DNA from: Parazoarcus communis
Lineage (GTDB): Bacteria > Pseudomonadota > Gammaproteobacteria > Burkholderiales > Rhodocyclaceae
DNA length: 64,000 bases
Assembly: GCF_003111665.1 (NCBI RefSeq)
Contig: NZ_CP022188.1
Span: forward strand, 3,534,001-3,598,000
Reading direction: 5' to 3'
Shown here: in pieces, positions 51,863 to 60,180 of the stretch
Position numbering within the stretch: position 1 is the first letter of the stretch
How the letters are laid out: the number at the start of each line of letters is the position of its first letter
Made by a program: the position numbers and the translations under genes
Notes under the pieces: generated by a model
Databases searched by the model: none
Told to the model about the DNA's origin: nothing
Seen by the model: only the letters and a program-made list of their open reading frames with translations

Positions 51863-53188
51863 ATGACAGAGACCACACCCGTTCCATTCTCCGCCGAACA
51901 GCAACAGTGGTACGAGCAGGCGTGTGCCCGGCTTGACCCTGAACGCCTGAAGCAGTTGCTGTTTGCGCTGACCGACATCCACAGCCCCACCGGCGCCGCA
52001 CGCGCGGCAAGCGAGTTCATGGCTTCGCACCTGTCGGCCACCGGCATGAATGCGCGTTATCAGCCGATGACCGACGACAGCGGCAACGTGCTTGCCGAGT
52101 ACCGTGGCGCCGGCGGCGGTGCGGCCTTGATGCTCTACGCACCGATCGACACTCACCTTGAGTGTGACGATGCCGAGCGTTCGTGGACGGGCGGGCAGAC
52201 CGAGGCCGACATGCAGCCACGGGCCAAGATGCAGGACGACTGGGTGTTCGGCCTGGGCGCATCCAACCCGAAGGCCATGGTCGCAACACTGACCGAGATT
52301 GCCACCGCGCTGATCGAATCCGGAGTGCCGATCACCGGCGATCTCCTGCTCGGAATGGCCGACGGTGGCATGCCGGTGGATGTGTCTGCGCGGCAGCATG
52401 CAGGCATGTCGAACGGGGTATTGCACATGCTCAATCGTGGCGCCGCGGCCGACTTTGCCGTGGTGATGAAGCCGTGGAACTGGGTGTATCACGAAGAGCC
52501 CGGCATGGGCTGGTTCAAGCTGCGCGTGCATGGCACCCTCGGTTACGCGGGCGTGCCCCGTGGAACGCCCGGATTCCGCAGCTCCGTGGTGCCGGCCGCT
52601 GCCGTGATCGAGGCGCTTGAGGAATGGCTGATCGCCTATGCCGAGCGCAATACCTCGGGCGTCGTGGCGCCCCATGGCTGGATCTCGGGTATCCGCTCGG
52701 GAGACCCCGAGCGCGCGGCCTTTCCGTCCGCGATCACCGAGCTCTTCTTTGATGTACGGATCAACCCGCGCACCTCGCCGGCCGAGGTCAAGGCGCAGTT
52801 CGCGGAGTTTGTCCGCGATCTGCAGGCGAAGCGCCCCGACCTCGTACTGGACTGGGAAATGTATGGGTCGGTACCGGGCGGCACCACCGACGAACGCAAC
52901 TGGGTTATCCAGTCTGCGAAACGGGGCTGGGAGCACATCGAACAACGTCCGCATGGGACGCCTGATTTGCTGGGCGGGCAGACCGATGGGACCGCGTTGA
53001 GGCGTTACGGGGTGCCGACGGCACGTATTGGCTGGCCGTGGCCGGCTGAGGGATCGCCGGAAGTGCTCGCTGAGGGGCTTGGCGGCATGGGGGCGACCTA
53101 CATACCCGATCTGATGCCTTGCGCACGCAAGATCATGTACATCGTCATCGACACGCTGACCCGCACGCGCAGCGAGCTTGGTCTCTGA
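51863..53188 (+). CDS. M20-family peptidase/deacetylase-like protein with altered metal site
   Basis: This 441-residue protein has the M20 layout: a catalytic domain (about 1-200 and 330-441) with a dimerisation lid between. The metal-site motifs are changed. The usual GHxD region reads YAPIDTH (D kept, first His missing), G-R-G-x-x-D-x-K-G reads GLGASNPKAM (D to N), and the EE pair reads MADGG. Zinc-dependent hydrolysis by the standard mechanism is therefore doubtful. It sits between oxoR and a racemase-like gene in a pathway that must remove nitrogen, so an amide or amine hydrolase role or a new chemistry may be considered (inference). Confidence 0.75.
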   Translation: MTETTPVPFSAEQQQWYEQACARLDPERLKQLLFALTDIHSPTGAARAASEFMASHLSATGMNARYQPMTDDSGNVLAEYRGAGGGAALMLYAPIDTHLECDDAERSWTGGQTEADMQPRAKMQDDWVFGLGASNPKAMVATLTEIATALIESGVPITGDLLLGMADGGMPVDVSARQHAGMSNGVLHMLNRGAAADFAVVMKPWNWVYHEEPGMGWFKLRVHGTLGYAGVPRGTPGFRSSVVPAAAVIEALEEWLIAYAERNTSGVVAPHGWISGIRSGDPERAAFPSAITELFFDVRINPRTSPAEVKAQFAEFVRDLQAKRPDLVLDWEMYGSVPGGTTDERNWVIQSAKRGWEHIEQRPHGTPDLLGGQTDGTALRRYGVPTARIGWPWPAEGSPEVLAEGLGGMGATYIPDLMPCARKIMYIVIDTLTRTRSELGL

Positions 53189-53222
53189 TCTGGCCGCAGC
53201 CTTTCCCCTTGTGGAGTCGCAT

Positions 53223-53981
53223 ATGAGCAAGAAAGTAAAAATGATATTCCCGGTGCCGATGAGCGACGCCACACGACCGATGGTCGAAGCGCAGTTGCCG
53301 GCCGGGTTTCGGCGACCTGACATCGAGGTCGAGTTCGTCGGCGCGGGCAGGGTGATGACGCTGGCCGACAGCTACTACGACATGGCGATCATGGAGATGG
53401 CCGTGATCGAGGCGGGGATGCGCGCCGAGGCCGAAGGCTTTGACGCGGTGTGCATCAATACGGTGAGTGACTCGGGTCTCGCCGCGCTGCGTGCCCGACT
53501 GTCGATCCCTGTGCTGGGGCCTGGGCAGAGCGCCTTTCACGTTGCGGCGATGCTCGGTCACAAGTTCAGCGTGCTCACGATGTGGAAGCGCTGGTTTCCG
53601 CTCTATCGCAAGACCATCAATGAGTACGGTCTGGGGTCGCGGCTGGCGTCCATCCGCGCGATCGATGTCCGTCCGGACACCGAGGCCTTGCTCAGCGGCA
53701 AGGAAGAAGTCGTGTTTGCGAAGCTAGAGGCCGAAGCACTGCGGGCGATCGACGAAGACGGAGCGGATGTCATCGTGCTCGGCTCGACTACGATGCACCA
53801 GTCCCACGCCTATCTGGCCGAGCGCCTGCCGGTGCCGGTGCTCAATCCGGGTGTGGTGGCCTACAAGATGTGCGAACTCTTTCTCGATCTTGGCCTGGTG
53901 CAAAGCCGCCTGGCTTATCCCGCACCGGAGACCTTCAAGGACGAGGCGTTTTCGACGTTTTCCGGTGGAGGTATCGCATGA
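53223..53981 (+). CDS. Asp/Glu/hydantoin racemase-family protein with one catalytic Cys
   Basis: This 252-residue protein of the Asp/Glu racemase superfamily has its first active-site cysteine at C77 (AVCINTVSDSG). The second position, normally GCT, reads GST with Ser at 188 (VIVLGSTTMHQSH). True racemases need two cysteines; single-cysteine members include arylmalonate decarboxylase (which keeps the other one) and other non-racemase enzymes. The reaction may therefore be an isomerisation, decarboxylation or hydrolysis. It overlaps the following amidase gene (ATGA). ATG at 53223 is 34 bp after the M20-like stop. Confidence 0.75.
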   Translation: MSKKVKMIFPVPMSDATRPMVEAQLPAGFRRPDIEVEFVGAGRVMTLADSYYDMAIMEMAVIEAGMRAEAEGFDAVCINTVSDSGLAALRARLSIPVLGPGQSAFHVAAMLGHKFSVLTMWKRWFPLYRKTINEYGLGSRLASIRAIDVRPDTEALLSGKEEVVFAKLEAEALRAIDEDGADVIVLGSTTMHQSHAYLAERLPVPVLNPGVVAYKMCELFLDLGLVQSRLAYPAPETFKDEAFSTFSGGGIA

Positions 53982-55384
53982 ACAGCGTAAATCTGAGCGA
54001 CTGGCACTACCTCGAAATCAGTGAATTGGCACCCTTGCTGAAGCGCAAGGCGCTGTCACCGGTGGAACTGGTGCGCAGTCAGCTCGACCGCATCAGTGCA
54101 ATCGACGGAAAGTTGCACGCCTATGCAAAGCTCATGGCCTATGAAGCGCTCGAGGCCGCGAGCAAGGCCGAATCCGAGATCGGGCGTGGCCGCTATCGCG
54201 GCCCACTGCACGGCATTCCTGTTGCAGTAAAGGACTTGTTCTGGACCAAGGGGGTGGTGACGGCTGCCGGAACGACGGTGCACCGTGATTTCGTCCCCCA
54301 GGAAGATGCAACGGTCGTCAGGCGCCTGCGTGAGGCAGGTGCCATCGTACTGGGCAAGCTGCAGCTGACCGAAGGTGCATTCGCCACGCCTCATCCGTCG
54401 TCCGTGCCACCGGTGAATCCCTGGGGCGCAAATCACTGGACTGGTGCCTCGTCGAGCGGGTCGGCGGTGGCCACGAGTGCCGGATTGTGCTTCGCCTCGC
54501 TCGGGACCGATACCGGCGGATCGATCCGTTTTCCTTGTGCAGCGAACGGACTGACGGGGCTGAAGCCATCCTGGGGACGGGTCAGTCGTCATGGCGTGTT
54601 CGAACTGGCGGCAACGCTCGACCATGTCGGACCGATCGCGCGTTCGGCGCGTGATGTGGCCCTCATGTTCGAGGCCATCGACGGGCCCGATACGCTCGAT
54701 CCGAGCTCTTTGCCCGGGGTTGGTACTGCGGTACTCGCGCCTCGTCAGGGATTGAAGGGCGTTCGTGTGGGTGTGGATCGTGAATGGAACGCAAGGGCAA
54801 CCGATGAAGAAACGCTCAAGGCGATGGAGGGTGTGATCGAGGCACTGCGCGAGCTGGGTGCCGAGGTAATCGAGGTGCGCACGCCGGAGTCGTTTCCCAT
54901 CGCCGGTGCGTGGGAGATGCTGTGCGGCGTGCAGACCGCTGTCGCGCATGCTGAAACCTATCCGGCTCGGGCGTCCGAGTACGGTCCTGCGCTCAGTCGC
55001 CTGATCGATGTGGGTCGTGCAACTGATGGCATGAGCTATCAGCGCGTCATCCTTGATGCGATTGCTTTCAGGGGGCGTATGAGTGCGCTGCTGGAAACCA
55101 TCGACATGCTCCTCGCCCCGGTACAGCCCTTTGCTGCGCCGACGCACGAGCAGCTGGGTGCGCTGGCGCAGGACCCGGAGCTTAACCAGCGACTGATCCA
55201 GTTTACCTCGCCCTTCAATGTGAGCGGCCACCCGGCACTATCCATGCCGTGCGGACATACGGCCGATGGGATGCCCATCGGCTGCCAGCTGGTCGGGCGC
55301 AGGGGATACGAGTCCGCGCTGATTGCGGCCGGTGAGGCGTTTCAGGGCATCAGCAAATGGCACCGGATGCACCCGCCGGTGTAA
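53978..55384 (+). CDS. Amidase-signature hydrolase 1
   Basis: This 468-residue amidase-signature enzyme has the catalytic Lys in VAVKDLFWTKG (about residue 80) and Ser-cisSer-Lys core residues in TGASSSGSAVA and GTDTGGSIRFPCA. Family enzymes cleave amides, including aryl and cyclic ones; IacH of indoleacetate degradation belongs here. In this operon (oxoO-oxoR) it is a leading candidate for opening the lactam ring of 8-hydroxy-2-oxoquinoline (inference). GGTGGAGG precedes the ATG, which overlaps the racemase stop. Confidence 0.85.
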   Translation: MNSVNLSDWHYLEISELAPLLKRKALSPVELVRSQLDRISAIDGKLHAYAKLMAYEALEAASKAESEIGRGRYRGPLHGIPVAVKDLFWTKGVVTAAGTTVHRDFVPQEDATVVRRLREAGAIVLGKLQLTEGAFATPHPSSVPPVNPWGANHWTGASSSGSAVATSAGLCFASLGTDTGGSIRFPCAANGLTGLKPSWGRVSRHGVFELAATLDHVGPIARSARDVALMFEAIDGPDTLDPSSLPGVGTAVLAPRQGLKGVRVGVDREWNARATDEETLKAMEGVIEALRELGAEVIEVRTPESFPIAGAWEMLCGVQTAVAHAETYPARASEYGPALSRLIDVGRATDGMSYQRVILDAIAFRGRMSALLETIDMLLAPVQPFAAPTHEQLGALAQDPELNQRLIQFTSPFNVSGHPALSMPCGHTADGMPIGCQLVGRRGYESALIAAGEAFQGISKWHRMHPPV

Positions 55385-55442
55385 GCCACCTGCCGCAGCT
55401 CATTCGAGTGAAGAACACATTCCAGTACGAACAGGAGCACGC

Positions 55443-56897
55443 ATGTCACGACACGCAGATAAACCGGACGTCCGCTTGTCCGAGCTGACGATAGCGAGCG
55501 CAGCCGCTCGAATTGCAGCTGGCGAACTGAGCAGCGAGGCACTCATGCATGCCTGCATTGACCAGGCGCAAGCGAGAGTCGATCTGAACATCTTCATCAC
55601 GCTCGACACCGAGTGTGCACTCGCCGCCGCTCGCGAAGCCGATGCGGCAAGGGCGGCAGGTGTGCCGTGCAAGCCGCTGAGCGGGGTGCCGCTGGTCATC
55701 AAGGACAATATCCACGCGGCAGGTCTGCCGGCAACGGCCGGTACGCCGGCGCTGGCGACTTTCGTTCCGTCCGAGGATGCGCCCACCGTGAAGCGGCTCC
55801 GCGATGCAGGTGCCATCGTGCTCGGCAAGACCAATATGCACGAACTTGCCTTCGGTGGCACTGGTTACAACCATGCCTTCCACAGCAAGGAGACTGTCGG
55901 TGTGCGCAACCCCTACGATATGTCGCGTATCGCCGGCGGGTCTTCCTCAGGCAGCGCGGCGGCGCTTGGTGCCCGGATGGCGCTCGCGGCGCTCGGCACT
56001 GACACCGGCGGGTCGATGCGCATCCCGTGCGCCCTCAATGGATGTGCGTCGCTGCGGCCGTCGTGGGGGCGATATTCGGGCAAGGGGGTGATTCCGATCT
56101 CCAGCAGCCGCGACACGGTGGGGCCCATGGCCCTGTGCATGGCCGACGTGGCCCTGCTCGACGCCATCATCACCGGCGAGGCTGCCATGCCGCCGGTGCG
56201 GCTCGATACGCTTCGGCTGGGGGTGGCGAAGGGGTTCTGGGCGAATCTTGATGCCGATACCGAAAGTGTGGCCAAAGGCGCCGTTGCCCGACTTGAGGCG
56301 GTGGGCGTGAGCTTCATCGAGGTGCCTGATGCGCGTCTGCAGGAATTGAACGAACCGATCGGTTTTCCCGTGGTGTTCGGTGAAGCCTATGACGACATGT
56401 GCACCTATCTGCGCGAACAGGGACCCGGCATCAGCATCGAAACGCTTTACGAGCAAATCGCAAGTCCCGATGTAAAGGGCATCTACAAGGATCTGGTGCT
56501 GCCGAAGCGTACTTTCGGGCCGGATGGAACCCTGGTTGACGTCGAGCCCCTTTACCAAGAGGCGCTTCGTAGCGGACGTCCGGCGCTGAAAGCGCATTAC
56601 CACGATCTTTTCGAGCGTTATCAACTCGACGCCTTCGTGTTTCCGACGACACCGATCGTGGCGCCCGAGGCGCGGCCGGAGGTCAGCCTGCCCGAGAACT
56701 TTCATCTGCTGATTCAGAACACGGAGCCGGCTGCCAGCGCCTGCCTGCCGTCGATTCAGTTGCCGATCGGGCTCGGGCCGAAAACCGGCCTGCCGGTCGG
56801 GCTCGAACTTGATGGTCCGGCAGCCAGTGATCGTCGCATGTTGGCGATCGGTATCGCCCTGGAGACGGTGCTCGGCCTGATTCCGGCAGCACTCTGA
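55443..56897 (+). CDS. Amidase-signature hydrolase 2
   Basis: This 484-residue amidase-signature enzyme has Lys in LVIKDNIHAAG (about residue 84) and the Ser motifs AGGSSSGSAAAL and GTDTGGSMRIPCA. It resembles indoleacetamide-hydrolase and allophanate-hydrolase type amidases. It is only distantly similar to amidase 1, so it is unlikely to be a recent duplicate. The start at 55443 has CAGGAG upstream; the open frame before it overlaps amidase 1. It may act on the same or the next nitrogen-containing intermediate (inference). Confidence 0.85.
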   Translation: MSRHADKPDVRLSELTIASAAARIAAGELSSEALMHACIDQAQARVDLNIFITLDTECALAAAREADAARAAGVPCKPLSGVPLVIKDNIHAAGLPATAGTPALATFVPSEDAPTVKRLRDAGAIVLGKTNMHELAFGGTGYNHAFHSKETVGVRNPYDMSRIAGGSSSGSAAALGARMALAALGTDTGGSMRIPCALNGCASLRPSWGRYSGKGVIPISSSRDTVGPMALCMADVALLDAIITGEAAMPPVRLDTLRLGVAKGFWANLDADTESVAKGAVARLEAVGVSFIEVPDARLQELNEPIGFPVVFGEAYDDMCTYLREQGPGISIETLYEQIASPDVKGIYKDLVLPKRTFGPDGTLVDVEPLYQEALRSGRPALKAHYHDLFERYQLDAFVFPTTPIVAPEARPEVSLPENFHLLIQNTEPAASACLPSIQLPIGLGPKTGLPVGLELDGPAASDRRMLAIGIALETVLGLIPAAL

Positions 56898-56907
56898 GAA
56901 CACGATT

Positions 56908-56983
56908 CTGCCGCGGGGTCAATCCTGCGGCAGCCCCAACCCGAACCGGCCCGTTTCTCACTCATCAGGTGAGAAACGGGCCG
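56908..56983 (+). other. Two tandem hairpins between amidase 2 and the SDR gene
   Basis: Hairpin 1 has 7-bp arms CTGCCGC (56908-56914) and GCGGCAG (56927-56933). Hairpin 2 has perfect 15-bp arms at 56947-56961 and 56969-56983 with a seven-base loop. Hairpin 2 ends 20 bp before the SDR start. No U-tract follows, so partial termination, attenuation or mRNA protection is more likely than a classical terminator. Confidence 0.6.
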
Positions 56984-57003
56984 ACTGACATGGAGCAACC
57001 GAC

Positions 57004-57762
57004 ATGACGTCTTACCCCGACCTTGAAGGCAAGGTTTTTCTCGTGACCGGCGGTGGCAGTGGCATGGGACGCGAAGTCTGCCTGGCGCTCGCCAGCGTCG
57101 GCGCAAAGGTGGTACTGGGTAATCGCAGCGAAAGCGCGGGCAGGGCGGTGGCTGATGCGCTCGGCGCGGCAGGCGGCACCGGCGTTTTCTGTCGCACTGA
57201 CGTGTCGCGTGCAGCAGATTGCGCAGGCCTGGTTCAGTACGCGCTTGACGCCTTTGGGCGGGTGGACGGTGCGTTCAACAACGCAGGCTTGCAGCGCGAG
57301 TTCAGCGACATCCACGAAACGCCCGACGAGGATATTTCCGATGTGATCGACGTCAATCTCAAGGGCGTGCTGTACATGATGAAATACGTCGCCCGCGCAA
57401 TGCTGGAGACGGGCGGTGGCGCAATCGTGAACAACAGTTCGATCTTCGGCCTCAAGGCGATGCCCCATCTCGCCTACTACGTTGCCGCCAAACACGGCAT
57501 CATCGGCGCCACCCGTGCGGCGGCCCTCGACTATGCGGCTTCAGGCATCCGGGTGAATGCCGTGTGCCCCGGGCCGATCAAGACGCCTAGCCTGGACCGG
57601 GTCACTGGCGGCGACGATCTGATGTACGCGGATGCCGTGCCGATGCAGCGGATTGGCCAGGCATCGGAGGTCGCCTCCGCAGTCCTGTGGCTGCTATCCG
57701 CTCAATCTGCGTATGTCACGGGTAGCACTATCTCAGTCGACGGTGGCATGAGCGCGGGCTGA
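57004..57762 (+). CDS. Short-chain dehydrogenase/reductase
   Basis: This 252-residue classical SDR has VTGGGSGMG (cofactor loop), NNAGLQ, the catalytic Ser in NNSSIFGL and Tyr-x-x-x-Lys in YVAAK, and PGPIKTP after it. All catalytic residues are present. It could dehydrogenate a dihydrodiol or hydroxylated heterocycle; IifB of the indole pathway is an SDR of this size. ATG at 57004 has TGGAGC upstream. It is the last plus-strand gene of the block and converges with the VOC gene. Confidence 0.85.
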   Translation: MTSYPDLEGKVFLVTGGGSGMGREVCLALASVGAKVVLGNRSESAGRAVADALGAAGGTGVFCRTDVSRAADCAGLVQYALDAFGRVDGAFNNAGLQREFSDIHETPDEDISDVIDVNLKGVLYMMKYVARAMLETGGGAIVNNSSIFGLKAMPHLAYYVAAKHGIIGATRAAALDYAASGIRVNAVCPGPIKTPSLDRVTGGDDLMYADAVPMQRIGQASEVASAVLWLLSAQSAYVTGSTISVDGGMSAG

Positions 57763-57772
57763 GTTTGCGCCG

Positions 57773-58198
57773 TTACTTCGCAAACAGTTGGCCCATATCC
57801 TTGAAAGCCTTGAACTCCAGGGCGTTGCCGCAGGGGTCAAGCAAGAACATGGTGGCCTGTTCGCCGACCTGCCCCTTGAAGCGGATATAGGGTTCGATCA
57901 CGAACGCGGTGCCGAAGGACTTCAGGCGCTCGGAAAGTGCTTCCCATTGGCCCCATTCGAGTACGACGCCGAAATGCGGCACGGGTACGTCGTGGCCGTC
58001 CACCGGGTTGGTATGGGCGTGTTCCTGCGAGGCCGTAATGGGGTGCTCGTGGATGACCAGCTGATGGCCAAAGAAATTGAAATCCACCCATTGCGCGCTT
58101 GAGCGGCCTTCTTCAAGCCCGAAGACTTCGCCATAAAAACGCCGTGCAGCAGGGAGGTCGTGGACGGGGATGGCGAGGTGAAAGGGTGACAGACTCAT
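57773..58198 (-). CDS. VOC (glyoxalase/dioxygenase-like) family protein
   Basis: This 141-residue single-domain VOC protein has a metal-ligand His near the start ([10 protein letters not shown]), His in [14 protein letters not shown] and Glu in [10 protein letters not shown]. Many such proteins are annotated as glyoxalase/bleomycin resistance/dioxygenase; the reaction is unknown. It is convergent with the SDR at 57004 (ten bases apart) and 73 bp downstream of the SDR at 58272 on the same strand. Confidence 0.8.
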   Translation of the reverse strand: MSLSPFHLAIPVHDLPAARRFYGEVFGLEEGRSSAQWVDFNFFGHQLVIHEHPITASQEHAHTNPVDGHDVPVPHFGVVLEWGQWEALSERLKSFGTAFVIEPYIRFKGQVGEQATMFLLDPCGNALEFKAFKDMGQLFAK

Positions 58199-58271
58199 TG
58201 GATGACTCCTGAAAAATGGTGTGTGTTTTTGTGGGGGCAGCAATGCGGGTTGCCGCCCGACCGCGACGCAA

Positions 58272-59057
58272 TCAGACTGAGGGAATCAGCCCGCCGTCAA
58301 TGCGGACGGTTGAGCCTGTCATGTATGAAGCGCGTTCGCTGGCCAGGAAGGTGACGACGTCTGCGTACTCTTCAGGCCTGCCGTAGCGCCCGAGCGGAAT
58401 GGTCGCCGCGCTCTCGGATTCGACATCAGAGACGCCGCGTCCTTCACGCTGGGCGCGGGCACTGTCGAGGAACTGGGTGCGAGCAGTGGCAATGCGCCCC
58501 GGCACCACGACATTCACCGTGACCCCGTCCCGTGCGACATCCCGCGCGAGGGTCTTGGACCAGCCGACCAGCGAAATGCGCGCCGCGTTGGACAGGCCAA
58601 GATTGGGGATGGGGGCGATGACGCCGGACGAGGTGCTGGTGATGACCCGGCCCCACCCGCGCGCGCGCATGCCCGGCAGAATCAGATCGGTGATGCCGAT
58701 GACCGACAGCACCATGGACTCGAACGCATTGCGCCAGACCTCGGCGGAGTGACCATGAGCTGGCCCCGGCGGGGGACCACCGGTGTTATTGACAAGGATG
58801 TCGATACCGCCGAGTTCCGCGAGTACGCGCTGCACCCCGGCTGTCCATTCTTCGGGGTTGCCCAGGTCCCAGACAAACGTGTGGGCAACGCCGCCTGCCT
58901 CACGCACTCTGGCTGCTGCCGCGGAAAGGGACTCCTCGCCTCTGCCGGCCAGACATACCACCGCGCCTTCGCGCGCCAGCGCCACGGCGATGGCGCTGCC
59001 CAGACCGCCACCTGCACTCATGACGAGGGCGCGCTTACCCTTGATGCCCAGATCCAT
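58272..59057 (-). CDS. Atypical short-chain dehydrogenase-family protein
   Basis: This 261-residue protein has SDR-like nucleotide-binding ([15 protein letters not shown]), [10 protein letters not shown] in place of NNAG, and [11 protein letters not shown] with the Ser. The Tyr-x-x-x-Lys pair is replaced by GLSNAARIS, a change seen in a recognisable SDR subgroup annotated as FabG-like. The catalytic activity is therefore uncertain. It is divergent from the LysR gene, which likely controls it. Confidence 0.78.
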   Translation of the reverse strand: MDLGIKGKRALVMSAGGGLGSAIAVALAREGAVVCLAGRGEESLSAAAARVREAGGVAHTFVWDLGNPEEWTAGVQRVLAELGGIDILVNNTGGPPPGPAHGHSAEVWRNAFESMVLSVIGITDLILPGMRARGWGRVITSTSSGVIAPIPNLGLSNAARISLVGWSKTLARDVARDGVTVNVVVPGRIATARTQFLDSARAQREGRGVSDVESESAATIPLGRYGRPEEYADVVTFLASERASYMTGSTVRIDGGLIPSV

Positions 59058-59174
59058 GCTTCCTCCGTATTGGTTGACCTGCAGTGCCGTCGGTCGATGC
59101 GGTAGGATCCTAAAGGCACGTTCGAAAAAATAATATCAATATATTTTTGAGTAAAGCACAAAGGAAATTTGTGA
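59058..59174. promoter_or_regulatory. Divergent SDR/lysR control region
   Basis: These 117 bp between divergent start codons have a 10-bp palindrome TAGGATCCTA (59103-59112) and an AT-rich stretch (59125-59160) with ATAT-CA-ATAT symmetry. That is a usual place for LysR autoregulation and target activation. No consensus T-N11-A site can be fixed with certainty. Confidence 0.4.
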
Positions 59175-60071
59175 ATGATTCGCGAACTGAAGACCCTCGT
59201 CGTCGTTGCCCGGGAAGCCAGCTTCGCCGCAGCGGGTGACCGGATCGGCCTTACACAGGCGGCCGTCAGCGCACAGATGCAACGCCTTGAGAGGGAACTC
59301 GGATTCGTGCTCTTCGAACGCGTCGGACGCTCGGCACGGCTCAACAAGATGGGGCACCAGCTTCTGGTTCCGGCACAGGAACTGATCGCGCTCTACGACA
59401 ACCTCGGAACCACGCCGCCGGGCGTTTCCGCTTCCGTGCTGGTCAGTGTCGGTGCCATCGCCTCGGTGCAACGGACCCTGCTGCCGGATGCGCTGGCCGG
59501 ATTTCACCGGCAGCATCCGGGATGCCGCACACGGGTTATTCCCGGTCTGTCGATGGAACTGGTGAACCGGGTGGACGCGGGCGAGATCGACATGGCGGCA
59601 GTCATCCGGCCTCCGTTTTCGATGCAAAGTGATCTGTGCTGGACAGCACTGGCACGCGAACCATTTCGGCTGGTTGTCCCGCGCGATGTGGCGGGGGATG
59701 ACTGGGCCGCGCTGTTGTCCCGCCACCCGTTCGTCCGCTACGATCGTGCGTCCTTCGGTGGGCGGCAGGTGGACCGGTTTCTGCGGGAGCGGCAGTTTGT
59801 TTTGCGTGAGGTTTGCGAGGTCGATGAGCTTGAAGCCATCGTCAAGCTCGTGGCAAATGGTGTCGGCGTCGCGCTGGTGCCCGAAACGTCGATCTTCAGG
59901 CGCTGGCCGGCGGCAGTGCGTGCCATCGACCTTGGACCGCACACCTTCCATCGCGATGTCGGCCTCGTGCACCGTGCGGTCGAGACACTCAGCGAGCCGG
60001 TGAGGGGGCTGGCTGCCTTGATCAGCACTCTGGCCCAAGGCACGCTGACACGACCGCAGAAGCAGTACTGA
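59175..60071 (+). CDS. LysR-family transcriptional regulator
   Basis: This 298-residue protein has an N-terminal winged HTH (TLVVVAREASFAAAGDRIGLTQAAVSAQMQRLERELGFVLFERVGR, residues about 6-50) and a periplasmic-binding-protein-like effector domain. AAGGAA precedes the ATG. It is divergent from the atypical SDR and convergent with the DUF1329 gene. It probably controls the SDR/VOC pair and perhaps the DUF1329-DUF1302-MMPL group (inference). Confidence 0.9.
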   Translation: MIRELKTLVVVAREASFAAAGDRIGLTQAAVSAQMQRLERELGFVLFERVGRSARLNKMGHQLLVPAQELIALYDNLGTTPPGVSASVLVSVGAIASVQRTLLPDALAGFHRQHPGCRTRVIPGLSMELVNRVDAGEIDMAAVIRPPFSMQSDLCWTALAREPFRLVVPRDVAGDDWAALLSRHPFVRYDRASFGGRQVDRFLRERQFVLREVCEVDELEAIVKLVANGVGVALVPETSIFRRWPAAVRAIDLGPHTFHRDVGLVHRAVETLSEPVRGLAALISTLAQGTLTRPQKQY

Positions 60072-60087
60072 TCTTGTGCGCCTTTTT

Positions 60088-60159
60088 GCCGCTGCACCAG
60101 CGTGCAGCGGCAACGGTCCTGGGCGGTGACCATGGGTGGACGCCGCAGCCCAGGACCGT
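60088..60159. terminator. Two hairpins between convergent lysR and DUF1329 genes
   Basis: Hairpin 1 (60088-60111) has arms GCCGCTGCAC and GTGCAGCGGC with loop CAGC, preceded by five T on the plus strand. Hairpin 2 has perfect 12-bp arms ACGGTCCTGGGC (60113-60124) and GCCCAGGACCGT (60148-60159). They fill the 109-bp gap between the two stops and probably end both transcripts, although neither has a strong U-tract. Hairpin 1 is a near-copy of the one at 11142-11165. Confidence 0.5.
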
Positions 60160-60180
60160 GGGCTTGCCCCCTGCTGCGGA

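Noticed and set aside
51785..53323. 512-codon minus-strand frame
   Set aside because: Antisense to the M20-like gene; no domain and no plausible operon position.
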